A DNA stretch of 64,000 nt from CAYXTW01 sp964452645 (GTDB lineage Bacteria; Zixibacteria; MSB-5A5; GN15; PGXB01), in the NCBI GenBank assembly GCA_964452645.1, contig CAYVMO010000011.1, forward strand, positions 32,045-96,044, given 5' to 3'. Under the pieces are notes generated by a model that was not told where the DNA came from, ran no database searches, and saw only the letters and a list, made by a program, of their open reading frames with translations. The position numbers were made by a program, and so were the translations under genes. Below, piece by piece: positions 1-8,170 of the stretch. Every line of letters begins with the position of its first letter. The stretch's first letter is position 1.

Positions 1-2
1 TC

Positions 3-2126
3 CGACCGGGTCATTTTCATGGGGGGATTGATATCCGCACCGGCGGTAAAGAGGGTCGCAAGGTATATTCGCCGGTAGACGGTTATATCTGGAGGATTCG
101 ATACTCGTATATAGGTTACGGCAAAGGGCTTTATGTCAAAGATTCTCAAGGATTTATCTATGTTTTCGGGCATTTGTCACGACTTTCGAAAAAACTCGAA
201 AACATTGTAAAATCTTATCAGTATGAAAATAAGAAATATTATTGCGATCTCTTTTTTAAGCCCGACTCCATTCCGATTAAAAGAGGCGAATTAATCGCAT
301 TCTCCGGGCAAACCGGTTACGGTGCGCCGCATATTCATTTCGAAATCAGGAATCCGGACAATATGCCGCTGAATCCTCTGACCAATGATTTCTTTCTGGA
401 TGACAAACTGCCGCCGGAGTTTGAGGCGGTCGGGTTTGTCTATCAGGATACTGTTACATTGTTTCCCAATGGAAGCAGACGAATTATCCGCGAGGCGGAA
501 TACAGCAAAGAGGCGCAGAAATATATTCTCGATGCGCCGGTCATTCTAAATGGTCCATTTGGAGTCGAGATTAAAGCCTCGGATCAGATTCGTGAGAGGA
601 CGGCGAAACTGAATATCTATCGGGCGAAGTTGTTTATCGACGATTATCTGTACTATGAAATCAATTTCGAGAAATATGATTATGCGCGGACGGCGATGGT
701 TGACCTTACTTATGATTATGAATTGACGGTATCCGAACAAGAATACTGGCATTTGTTGTTCGAGCCGGCCGGAAAAAAATTCGGGGGAAGTTCATCTCCC
801 TATAAAGACGGCGGTATTTATCTGGCACGCTCCAATCTTGCCTACGGAAACCATGAAGGACGCGTGGAAATCTATGATGCGGCCGGGAATATGTCGCAAC
901 TGATTTTTCGTTTTGTGATGCTGCCTTCGGGTGATCTATTCAAGGCCGAATGGATGAATGACTCCGTCCTTTATTTTATAGGGCGGCCCGATAACAAGTA
1001 CTTGGATATTAATAGTGTCGATATCTATGGTACAACCGGCGCCAAAGGGTGGCGACCATACAACCCGGATAAAGTCAGACTGCGTGGCAGCAACGATTAT
1101 TATGTAACCCTGCCACATGATGAAACCAGACCCGGAGCGCTGAAAATCGAGATATCAGGCGAAACGGGGTGGGAATTTGATCAATATATCGGGCTCGCCG
1201 TATCGAATAGGCAGAAGTATCTTTTGAGTTATGAAATTATCGATGGCGGTGTCTTATTTAACATAAGATCGCAGATACGATATGCGGCCCCGCCGACCAT
1301 AAAAATTATATATGAAGACGGATATGTCGAAACGCTTGCGTCATCGGTGATTAAACCGGACCGTTTTGTTGCGTTTTATAAAAACGGCCGGATAAAATCA
1401 AAAATCATTCGTTTCAAAGTGTACGATCCCGCGACCGATTTGCTTTCGGACAGTACAAATGTCGAAATATTTCTGGCCGGAGTGCAGCCGGATGATGTTA
1501 TATACTCGAATGATGACGGGCTCGGGCTGAGATTCGATCCGGATGATTTTTATGCGCCGACGCTCGTCGAGCCGTACATGCTGAAAGCACCGCCGCCTGA
1601 GGCGTCGAGCATTGTCGGACATGCTTATGTAATCAGGCCGATAACGACTCCCTTAAAGGGATTGATTGATATTTCTTTCGACGTCGATGCAAAAACGGAT
1701 AAGTCAAAAATCGGCCTTTATCGATTAAATGATAAAAATGTCTGGAAATGGGTTGATTCAAAAATCGAAGGCAATAGAATTTCAGCCGCATCGGAAATGA
1801 CGGGAACATTTGCGGTCCTGACCGATACCGAATCGCCGAGGATAAAAAATATCTATCCGAAAAAGGGCAAAAAGGTCGAAACGGCGTATCCGCAAATAGG
1901 GTGTATGATAACCGAGGATCTTTCCGGTATCGAAGATGATGGCAATATTACCGTTATGCTGGACGGTCGCTGGCTGATTCCGGAGTACGATCCCGAGACG
2001 GAACGCTTGAAAACGTATCCGGATCGGGCGCTGGCCGAAGGTCGGCATGAGTTGGTTATAACGGCTACAGATCGCATGGGGAACAGTCGGACGGTCTATT
2101 CGTATTTTTATGTTGAGGGTGGTTGA
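3..2126 (+). CDS. M23-family peptidase with C-terminal Ig-like domains, 5' end outside window
   Basis: The reading frame is open to the left edge, so the true start lies upstream; the first in-window alternative (TTG at 174) would cut the catalytic domain. The opening residues HFHGGID (His codon 18-20, Asp codon 30-32) and PHIHFEIR (His codons 330 and 336) are the zinc-ligand motifs of lysostaphin-type M23 metallopeptidases, which cleave peptidoglycan cross-links or act as scaffolds for amidases. After the peptidase (to about base 400) follow roughly 570 residues of beta-rich sequence, ending in an Ig/Big-like domain (DTESPRI..., about bases 1825-2115). An envelope location is inferred; the signal peptide would lie upstream. 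It is 29 bp before the rhomboid gene on the same strand. The family is sure; the substrate is not. Confidence 0.85.
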   Translation, partial: RPGHFHGGIDIRTGGKEGRKVYSPVDGYIWRIRYSYIGYGKGLYVKDSQGFIYVFGHLSRLSKKLENIVKSYQYENKKYYCDLFFKPDSIPIKRGELIAFSGQTGYGAPHIHFEIRNPDNMPLNPLTNDFFLDDKLPPEFEAVGFVYQDTVTLFPNGSRRIIREAEYSKEAQKYILDAPVILNGPFGVEIKASDQIRERTAKLNIYRAKLFIDDYLYYEINFEKYDYARTAMVDLTYDYELTVSEQEYWHLLFEPAGKKFGGSSSPYKDGGIYLARSNLAYGNHEGRVEIYDAAGNMSQLIFRFVMLPSGDLFKAEWMNDSVLYFIGRPDNKYLDINSVDIYGTTGAKGWRPYNPDKVRLRGSNDYYVTLPHDETRPGALKIEISGETGWEFDQYIGLAVSNRQKYLLSYEIIDGGVLFNIRSQIRYAAPPTIKIIYEDGYVETLASSVIKPDRFVAFYKNGRIKSKIIRFKVYDPATDLLSDSTNVEIFLAGVQPDDVIYSNDDGLGLRFDPDDFYAPTLVEPYMLKAPPPEASSIVGHAYVIRPITTPLKGLIDISFDVDAKTDKSKIGLYRLNDKNVWKWVDSKIEGNRISAASEMTGTFAVLTDTESPRIKNIYPKKGKKVETAYPQIGCMITEDLSGIEDDGNITVMLDGRWLIPEYDPETERLKTYPDRALAEGRHELVITATDRMGNSRTVYSYFYVEGG

Positions 2127-2155
2127 GCACAATTTATCGGTGATGTAATTAAATT

Positions 2156-2836
2156 ATGTTCTTTCCGCTTAAAAACGAAAATCCGACTGTCAACAAGCCG
2201 GTCGCAACGGTCGGTCTGATCGTTGTAAACAGCCTTATATTTCTGTACTCATTTTTAAAACCGGCGCATGCTTTCCAGGTTTTTATTTATCAGTACGGAT
2301 TGATACCGTACGAACTTGTGCATCTTACCGAATTGACGCCCGATTTCCATGCGCCGATATGGTTGACTCCTTTCTCGAGTATGTTTCTTCACGGCGGATT
2401 TTTGCATCTGGGGGGGAACATGCTTTTTTTATGGATATTCGGGACCAATATCGAGGATACTATCGGCCCGGCCAAATTCATCCTGTTTTATCTGGTCTCC
2501 GGCCTGGCGGCGGCAGCCCTGTTCGTTATTTTCAGCCCCAACTCGAATGTCCCGATGGTGGGGGCATCGGGCGCCATTGCCGGTGTCCTCGGGGCGTATT
2601 TGGTCGTCTTTCCGCGCACCCGAATATTGACCCTGGTGTGGCTCCTTTTCTTTATTCGAATTATCAGATTACCCGCTTCATTCATGCTTGGTTTCTGGTT
2701 TATTTATCAGCTTTTCATGTCGGTCTCAGGTGGCGGCGGCGGTGTCGCATGGCTGGCGCACGTTGGTGGTTTCGGCTTCGGCTGGGCCTGGTTCCGCTTT
2801 GTCATCAAAAAAAGACGCCGGATGATTGTACTATAA
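2156..2836 (+). CDS. Rhomboid-family intramembrane serine protease
   Basis: The 226-residue polytopic membrane protein has the rhomboid signature in order: HGGFLHLGGN (H84, oxyanion N88) in a membrane segment, the catalytic serine in GASGA (S138), and the catalytic histidine in AHVGGF (H202). Six hydrophobic segments are visible and the tail is basic (KKRRR). Rhomboids cleave transmembrane substrates inside the bilayer. Length and topology fit the bacterial form with six transmembrane segments; the glycine-rich loop before the catalytic His (SGGGGG) is typical. It follows the M23 gene with a 29-bp spacer and may be cotranscribed. The physiological substrate cannot be told. Confidence 0.93.
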   Translation: MFFPLKNENPTVNKPVATVGLIVVNSLIFLYSFLKPAHAFQVFIYQYGLIPYELVHLTELTPDFHAPIWLTPFSSMFLHGGFLHLGGNMLFLWIFGTNIEDTIGPAKFILFYLVSGLAAAALFVIFSPNSNVPMVGASGAIAGVLGAYLVVFPRTRILTLVWLLFFIRIIRLPASFMLGFWFIYQLFMSVSGGGGGVAWLAHVGGFGFGWAWFRFVIKKRRRMIVL

Positions 2837-3349
2837 CAGGGCGAAATGGCCTTGTTTCTGATTTTTGAAAATATTTTTTAATTCATATATTTTCTCCATT
2901 CGATAAGAGGAATTTTGATAGCCTATCCCTTGGGGCACAACAATAAGGGCTTTGTTACAGATTTTTGAAAAAAAATCGTTATTCCCGCGTGGAATGAAGC
3001 GGCGCTGCCACGATTGACATGGCAGAACCACTGCGCCGCATAAGAATGCGGCTTGGGTTCTTCCCTACTTTTTATGTGGGCGGCAGACGTCCTCGTCTGC
3101 CCCCTCAAACTCGTGGTTGGCGTATGTCCTTGTGCGCCAATAAGAATGGCTTTGTTTCGCATATTTAAGGAATCCTTTTTTTGATCTTTTCCACGCCAAA
3201 ACCGACATAAGCGTCTGTACAATAAAAGCATAGACGCAAAAACCATGTCGCAATCGGCCATTTGGGTAATCATGTCTTTCCTTTTCATGTTTCTATATAA
3301 TGGCCGAGCGACAGGATCAACATTGATTTGGTGCGGATTTTGATAGATT
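2837..3349. other. Intergenic mosaic of dispersed repeats
   Basis: No convincing gene. The space holds several modules seen elsewhere in the window: a CCCTTGGGGCACAA module near 2928-2942 (related, inverted, to CCCCAAGGGATT near 6532), a palindrome GGCAGACG-tcct-CGTCTGCC at 3082-3101 (same as 63799-63818), a GGCGTATGTCCTTGTGCGCC module at 3119-3138 (relatives near 31266 and 61950), and the inverted-repeat arm at 3138-3297. Short open frames here are repeat-derived. Confidence 0.75.
3138..3297 (+). repeat. Left arm of ~160-bp imperfect inverted repeat flanking the OLD/UvrD cassette
   Basis: Reverse-complementing this stretch gives a sequence that aligns by eye along its whole length with 6369-6528 (shared blocks include TAGAAACATGA, CATGATTAC, CAAATGGCCG, ACGCTTATGTCG, and CAAAAAAAGGATTCCTTAAATATGCG as a split core). 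It ends 53 bp from the helicase stop codon. The core (CATATTTAAGGAATCC followed by T-rich sequence and TTTTCCAC) also occurs at 62230 and across the N gap near 62431-62565, so this is a copy of an interspersed genomic repeat rather than a private terminal repeat. Confidence 0.8.
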
Positions 3350-4429
3350 TCAATATTTTTTTATTTCATTAAAACAGGTTTGTCCACCATAAACGAAAGC
3401 AACGCTGTATCTAGCTCTTGTAATAGCAACATAAAAGCCGGCTTTTGTTTTCTGCTTAAGTTTTTTTGGATTACCATCTTTTAAATAAGCTTTTATTGGA
3501 CCGTTTGGGAATATTAAAACTCTGTCAAAAGATTGACCTTTGGAGATTCCAAAATTTATAGATGTCAAATCCCCTGTGTTGGTTTTTTTCGAGTATCTTA
3601 GCACAACAGGTGAGAATTTTTTTATATAATCCTGCAGTTGATTATCGCCAATTATGAATATTCCGTCGTGCTGCGTCTTATCAAATACTTTTGAAATGGT
3701 CTTAGATAAATTAGGATATAGCTTATCTGCAAATTCGCAAATGTATTGATTACATCTGTAACTTTCATTTTTTTCCTGTATTTTACATAAGCCATTACAA
3801 GCCCAATCATTAAATAGATTGATTATGTTATTACCCTTATATCTTTTATTTTTGGGGGAACAGTTCGTAAAATAAGTCGCCTGTCGACAATCGCCTACCA
3901 CCATTATTTGGATCTTGGACTTAAATAGGACGTCCAATAGATCGAAATCATACCCTGCTAAATCTTGTATTTCATCAATCAAAATATGTTGGTAAATTTT
4001 TTCCAATCTATCGATTACCAATCCGTTAGACTTTTTATCACAGGACAGTGTAAATTCCGACATCTTGTCAGTATAGATTTTGTCAGAATCGCTGAAAAAA
4101 TATTTTTCGATATCAGTCTTTTTAACAAATTTGGCTGATCGACCTTCCATAAAGTCTATTGATTTAATTCTCTTTTTATCGTAGATAAAATTCTGATATG
4201 GCCTTACGCACTCCGATAATAGAAATGTATACCAACTTTGAATCGTGATATTTCGCGGTACCGATCCAAGTTTCTGGATGAAATATGCCTTAATTTGTCG
4301 GATGTTTTCTATTGTATATGTCAAAACTAATACTTTCGAATTTTCTTGCTGGATGGCTTCTTCAACTATAAGAGTGGTTTTTCGTGATCCGGCTGCTGCG
4401 ATTACTACCAAATTATTAGGTAATTGCAT
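3350..4429 (-). CDS. Compact UvrD-like SF1 helicase (GajB-like), Gabija-type defence
   Basis: Superfamily-1 helicase motifs occur in order: Walker A variant AAAGSRKTT, motif II LIDEIQD, motif III VVGDCRQAT, and motif VI YVAITRAR near the C-terminus. In Gabija systems GajB is a UvrD-like helicase/ATPase that works with the OLD nuclease GajA, encoded just upstream here. At about 360 residues it is much shorter than typical GajB (about 490) or UvrD (about 720), so the accessory 1B/2B domains seem reduced. The usual GSGKT is GSRKT, with Arg in place of Gly. The ATG at 4429 overlaps the upstream stop by 14 bp; an in-frame TTG at 4471 would add 14 residues and overlap by 56 bp. Neither has a clear Shine-Dalgarno site. 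Composition is AT-rich versus the neighbours. Confidence 0.8.
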   Translation of the reverse strand: MQLPNNLVVIAAAGSRKTTLIVEEAIQQENSKVLVLTYTIENIRQIKAYFIQKLGSVPRNITIQSWYTFLLSECVRPYQNFIYDKKRIKSIDFMEGRSAKFVKKTDIEKYFFSDSDKIYTDKMSEFTLSCDKKSNGLVIDRLEKIYQHILIDEIQDLAGYDFDLLDVLFKSKIQIMVVGDCRQATYFTNCSPKNKRYKGNNIINLFNDWACNGLCKIQEKNESYRCNQYICEFADKLYPNLSKTISKVFDKTQHDGIFIIGDNQLQDYIKKFSPVVLRYSKKTNTGDLTSINFGISKGQSFDRVLIFPNGPIKAYLKDGNPKKLKQKTKAGFYVAITRARYSVAFVYGGQTCFNEIKKY

Positions 4430-6017
4430 TTTTGATATATTTTGGTATTTTAATTTTCTGTTCTGATTCAAATATTCTTAAAGCGCATTTAGTCTTATTA
4501 TTTTCCATATATTCTAATAAATCTTCCTTTGTACTATATTCTTTCCCCAAGATTTCATTTAATGTTTTTAGGTCATTATGCTTTACAATTTGAGGTTCCA
4601 GTGTATTGCATATATTATCCTTGTCGTAACAAATATTTATATTCGGCTCACTAATATACTCTTTATATCTTATTTCTACATTCTTATTATAGTCTCCATC
4701 ATTGTCTGTTATAACCGTAACACTCTTCATGAGTAATTTCGCTATTTCAAGGAATCGCTTAAAAGCCAAGCTATTAATGGAAATAACATCTATTTCATCT
4801 TCAATTGGCAGTTTTCCATATTCTTGAAAATATGCCTTTTGTACAAATAATTCATCAGACGGGCCTTCAACTAATATTGATTTTTTCGCTATCAACAATC
4901 TAAGTGTATCATATCCTGGCAGTTTTTTGAAATAATCTTGGGATTCTTGTGATAATATTTTTAAATTCGCTTTTGTAAGATTCTCCCCCAATATAATGAC
5001 TTTTTCGATTCCGAGTTTGTTAAGAACGAAAGTGCTATGAGTAGCTATAATGAGTTGCTTCTCAACACATTTATCTTTTATTTTCTTTATTAGACCGTTC
5101 ATTTTTAAGAAAGATAAATGGTTTTCCGGTTCTTCGATTAGAATAATATGTGAAAAATCCGCTTTTCTATCCAATGCCAATAACATTTTGATTTCGTTTT
5201 GGTCACCTTTTCCGATAAATTGAAAAGGTATATCGTCCAAATATGACGTTAGATTCGTTTCCCAACTAGTCTTTTGCGAAATATCAATAGAGACTTTAAA
5301 TTCCTTATCGGAGATTTTACCCCTTGCTTCTTTCAATGCCTTATTAATATTTGCCAATGATTCTTCTTTGGCAAATGATTCTTTAAGCCTTCTATATGCC
5401 ATTGTCAGAGCAGTTTTTCCTTTGGGATCTAAACATTCATCGATAATTTTTTGTATATAATAATCAGTCCCATATTGTAGCCGAATAGTTGTTGCATCTA
5501 TTGATGTAGTATTAATAGGTAGACTTTTTTTTGTTATTCTGCTATGGCCGAATGAATACCAGTTTGCAGTATAGTATTCCGTCGGTAGCGTCGTAATTTT
5601 ATCTAGTTCTTCAATATATTTTTCATATTCTTGATTGTATTCTTCATCAAATTCAATCGAAATAAATATCCCTATATCATTTTCTCTTAAAGAATTATTA
5701 TTACCCCTTAATTTTGCCAACTCCGCTGCCTCATCGAAATACAGCTCTATTAATATTTTCGGGGGAGCCGGCTTTTCACCATTTTTTAATTTATCGATAT
5801 AGTTTTCGACAGTTTCCTTATTAAAGATATATGGAGATATTTCATAAGTAATATTTTTGCCATTGATTTGACCCGTTAAAGCCAAGTTTATGGCTTCAAG
5901 AAGTGTGGATTTTCCGGTCTCATTATCGCCAACGATAATATTAAGATCATCATTTAATTCGAGATCAAATTCTTTGAAAATTTTGAAATTTTTTATAATA
6001 ATTTTCTTAATAGCCAT
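4416..6017 (-). CDS. OLD-family ATPase/TOPRIM nuclease (GajA-like), Gabija-type defence
   Basis: The 533-residue protein has an N-terminal ABC/SMC-like ATPase: Walker A GDNETGKST (30-38), a degenerate signature region GKGDQNE (269-275), Walker B ILIEEPE (292-298) and H-loop ATHS (325-328). A TOPRIM nuclease domain follows: glutamate in ILVEGPSDE (E384) and acidic ITDNDGD (D438, D440, D442). OLD proteins paired with a UvrD helicase are class 2 OLD nucleases; the pair constitutes Gabija, in which GajA nicks DNA when nucleotide pools fall during phage infection. Length is close to known GajA (about 580). The gene overlaps the helicase in a translational-coupling arrangement. The AT-rich base use and flanking repeats suggest horizontal acquisition. 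Function is inferred from domain order and pairing. Confidence 0.87.
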   Translation of the reverse strand: MAIKKIIIKNFKIFKEFDLELNDDLNIIVGDNETGKSTLLEAINLALTGQINGKNITYEISPYIFNKETVENYIDKLKNGEKPAPPKILIELYFDEAAELAKLRGNNNSLRENDIGIFISIEFDEEYNQEYEKYIEELDKITTLPTEYYTANWYSFGHSRITKKSLPINTTSIDATTIRLQYGTDYYIQKIIDECLDPKGKTALTMAYRRLKESFAKEESLANINKALKEARGKISDKEFKVSIDISQKTSWETNLTSYLDDIPFQFIGKGDQNEIKMLLALDRKADFSHIILIEEPENHLSFLKMNGLIKKIKDKCVEKQLIIATHSTFVLNKLGIEKVIILGENLTKANLKILSQESQDYFKKLPGYDTLRLLIAKKSILVEGPSDELFVQKAYFQEYGKLPIEDEIDVISINSLAFKRFLEIAKLLMKSVTVITDNDGDYNKNVEIRYKEYISEPNINICYDKDNICNTLEPQIVKHNDLKTLNEILGKEYSTKEDLLEYMENNKTKCALRIFESEQKIKIPKYIKNAIT

Positions 6018-6057
6018 TTCAGTTGACCTTTTTTGCCTTCTAATTCCGATTTTATTT

Positions 6058-6086
6058 GATATACTAAATATAATTAACAGGTTTAA
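6058..6086 (-). promoter_or_regulatory. Candidate promoter of the OLD/UvrD cassette
   Basis: On the minus strand TTAAAC (6081-6086) and TATATC (6058-6063) are separated by 17 bp and lie about 41 bp upstream of the ATG at 6017. Three TTAAC words spaced 9 and 8 bp apart overlap the -35 region and could be an operator. Pattern match only. Confidence 0.4.
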
Positions 6087-6368
6087 CGTTTTAACCGTTA
6101 GCCCATCCGCTCGGCGGTGGATTTCTACCGTAACATTTTTTCTCCAAAAATCACATTTACTGCGCCGATCTCAATGACCTGATGCGAATTCTCCGGTGGC
6201 GCACAGACAATATGCGCTATTTCCGGTATAAAATCAATAGTATTTCTCATTTTCAAGCATTTTATGAAATATCACGGGGCTATTTATTTGTGACAGGAAT
6301 TGGCACTGGTTCGGCCATGATTCCAAAATCGCCACTACTTTAATGTCAATTCCGAATCGGGGCCGTTA

Positions 6369-6528
6369 TGTAGAAACATGAGAAGGATAACATGATTACT
6401 CAAATGGCCGGGCGCGATATACTGTTTTGCGTTTATTTTCTTATTGCTCAAACGCTTATGTCGATTTTGGTAAGGGCGACGTCAAAAAAAGGATTCCTTA
6501 AATATGCGAAACGAAGCCGTTTTTATTG
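6369..6528 (-). repeat. Right arm of the ~160-bp imperfect inverted repeat
   Basis: This is the inverted partner of 3138-3297, about 80% similar by eye. It begins 352 bp upstream of the OLD start codon. Together the arms enclose about 3.1 kb with only the two defence genes. See the left arm for shared blocks. Confidence 0.8.
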
Positions 6529-6707
6529 TACCCCAAGGGATTGGTCGCCAGGACCTGCCGGGCACAAATATAATAAAATTTTTCAAAAATTGGAAACGAA
6601 GCCGTTTTTGTTGCCGCACGGGGACATACGCCGACCACATTGTTTGTCAGGAGCGCAGGGCTCGCCGACCTACGCCGCACACCGACTATCAGATAGGGTA
6701 TTACGCA

Positions 6708-6980
6708 TCATGACTTCTTCATTATTCGTTCGACATGAAAAACATTCACGACCTTCGGGTCGGGGCAGCAGAAGGTTCCATCATGCTTGCCTTTTTCCCA
6801 CGGAAATGATCCGCCGTAGCGGAGTGTTGTAATATAGGGAAGCAGCGAGCTGAAGGCTCCCATACACATTCCGCCGGGAGTTTTTCTTCCGACAATAAAT
6901 TTATCGCCGACTTTATGTCCGTTGGGGCATTTTTTCAGTTGTGAAATAAGTGTAATCTTTACATCGTGTCGTTTTGCCAT
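6708..6980 (-). CDS. TIGR04076 family protein
   Basis: The 90-residue protein matches the pattern of the small TIGR04076 family: an early KITLIS strand, KCPNGHKVGDKFIV, a Pro-Gly-Gly-x-Cys turn (TPGGMCMGAFSSLLPY), the RYGGSFPWEKG block, CCPDP, and a terminal V-F-x-V-E-R. The family has conserved cysteines and no established function; it often neighbours reductases. The gene starts 7 bp after the SDR stop with GAGGATAAT before the ATG, so the two form a leftward operon. Its 3' end abuts the repeat region. Confidence 0.75.
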   Translation of the reverse strand: MAKRHDVKITLISQLKKCPNGHKVGDKFIVGRKTPGGMCMGAFSSLLPYITTLRYGGSFPWEKGKHDGTFCCPDPKVVNVFHVERIMKKS

Positions 6981-6987
6981 ATTATCC

Positions 6988-7737
6988 TCATATCATCATA
7001 ATTCCGCCGCTGGCCGGCAGATATGTTCCGGTTACGAATCGCGCCCAGTCGGTACAGTAAAAAAGAACGGCGCCGGCAACATCCTCCGGTTTTCCAACAC
7101 GCCGCAGTGGTGTCCGCCCGGCAACAGCCGCTTTCATCTCTTCGGAGCGGTGTTCGATAGCATCGGTCAGAGTCAAACCGGGTGCGACAACGTTGACTCT
7201 GATTCCATGGGGGCCAAGTTCCAGCGCCAGTGCTTTTGAAAATCCGTCCAGGGCCGATTTGGCGCTGGTGTGCGCGACAAAGCCGACCCCCGGATTGCGC
7301 GACAGCCCGCTGCTGACATTAACGATACATCCGCCGCCTCGTTTTATCATCGACGGTACAACCGCCTGGCAACTGAAAAAGCTGGCCTTCATTTCATTAA
7401 TGACTTTATTTTCAAAATCCTCCCATTTGTGCCGCTCGAACGGCTCGACGGAAAATTTCATATTGGCGTTGTTGACCAGAATATCAACCGGCCCGAATTT
7501 TTCCTCGGCCTCGCGCACCATCGCCTCGACTTGTTCTTTATTCCGGACATCCGCGTGAACCAGAATTGCCTTGCCGCCATTCGATTGAATTTTTTTAAGA
7601 ACTTGCTCGCCTCGATCTTTATTTTCGAAATAATTGACAACTACTCTGGCTCCGTTTTCGGCCAGAAGTTTGGCTGTTGCCGCGCCGATGCCGCGGCTGG
7701 AACCGGTAACAATGGCGACCTTATCTTTTAGAATCAT
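6988..7737 (-). CDS. SDR-family oxidoreductase (FabG-like), catalytic Tyr replaced by His
   Basis: The 249-residue classical short-chain dehydrogenase/reductase has a Rossmann motif TGSSRGIG (11-18), a modified NNAG motif (VNNANM, 88-93) and catalytic serine region NVSSG (140-144). At the YxxxK position the sequence reads HTSAK (H156, K160), so the usual catalytic Tyr is His. The start is fixed by AAGGAGG 7 bp before the ATG at 7737; a longer in-frame start at 7776 lacks such a site. FabG-type enzymes reduce 3-oxoacyl thioesters with NADPH, but the substitution makes catalysis or substrate uncertain. It is cotranscribed with the TIGR04076 gene. Confidence 0.88.
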   Translation of the reverse strand: MILKDKVAIVTGSSRGIGAATAKLLAENGARVVVNYFENKDRGEQVLKKIQSNGGKAILVHADVRNKEQVEAMVREAEEKFGPVDILVNNANMKFSVEPFERHKWEDFENKVINEMKASFFSCQAVVPSMIKRGGGCIVNVSSGLSRNPGVGFVAHTSAKSALDGFSKALALELGPHGIRVNVVAPGLTLTDAIEHRSEEMKAAVAGRTPLRRVGKPEDVAGAVLFYCTDWARFVTGTYLPASGGIMMI

Positions 7738-8170
7738 TAAGAAAACCTCCTTATCTGTCTTCCTGAAATTATACAAATGTTATCTAATAGTATCTTATAA
7801 ATATTTCCAATATTCAACAATAAAGCGAATATACCGGCAATTCGAATGAACATTTCATGAATTAAATATCCTCAGCACATCCGCATCTTCCATCTTTAAT
7901 TACATCCTTAGTTAAATCCTCCGAGAATATAGCACGATCGGAAATTGACTGTTTCATCGGTCCTGTCGCCGTTTTCAATCCTGAAATTCCGCAAGGAAGA
8001 GAGTGCCGATGGGTAATCTATTACCGGCCCTATAAACATTTATGCCATTATTTAATTATTGGGGGTTCGATACTTTTTTGTTGCTTTTTTTCATTGAGCG
8101 CTTTAAACTGGCGTAAGTTTGACGATATAAATGAGTTAGAGGAATAACTCGCGACTGACAAGGATTTAAT
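7738..8170. other. Divergent intergenic region between the SDR operon and mreB
   Basis: It carries the Shine-Dalgarno site and -10 hexamer for the leftward SDR gene and, near the right edge, AAGGAT before the mreB TTG start. No open frame, tRNA-like fold or clear palindrome was seen in between, nor a convincing mreB promoter. Confidence 0.5.
7768..7773 (-). promoter_or_regulatory. Candidate -10 element for the SDR/TIGR04076 operon
   Basis: The minus strand reads TTTGTATAATTTC with a perfect TATAAT about 31 bp upstream of the ATG at 7737 and shortly before the AAGGAGG site. No good -35 hexamer is visible 17 bp upstream. Confidence 0.35.

Larger units (their letters stand above)
6018..6707. 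other. Upstream region of the defence cassette with repeat modules
   Basis: This 690-bp stretch has no well-supported gene. It contains the candidate promoter of the OLD gene (6058-6086), three TTAAC words at 6074, 6083 and 6091, the right inverted-repeat arm (6369-6528), and two adjoining repeat modules built on GAAACGAAGCCGTTTTT (6509-6525 and about 6595-6611). A 41-codon leftward frame at 6125-6250 (reading ...HQVIEIGAVN...) might be a gene remnant, but it has no Shine-Dalgarno site and is not called. The 146-codon frame at 6392-6832 is repeat-derived. Confidence 0.6.

Noticed and set aside
2359..2868. 169-codon frame overlapping the rhomboid gene
   Set aside because: It is a shifted reading of the rhomboid gene, whose own frame has all catalytic residues.
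6125..6250. 41-codon leftward frame with a HQVIEIGAVN-like stretch
   Set aside because: The stretch recalls exonuclease N-termini, but it is too short, has no ribosome-binding site and no continuation; at most a remnant.
6392..6832. 146-codon rightward frame near the right repeat arm
   Set aside because: It is made of dispersed repeat modules, runs into the TIGR04076 gene on the other strand, and similar short frames occur at other repeat copies.
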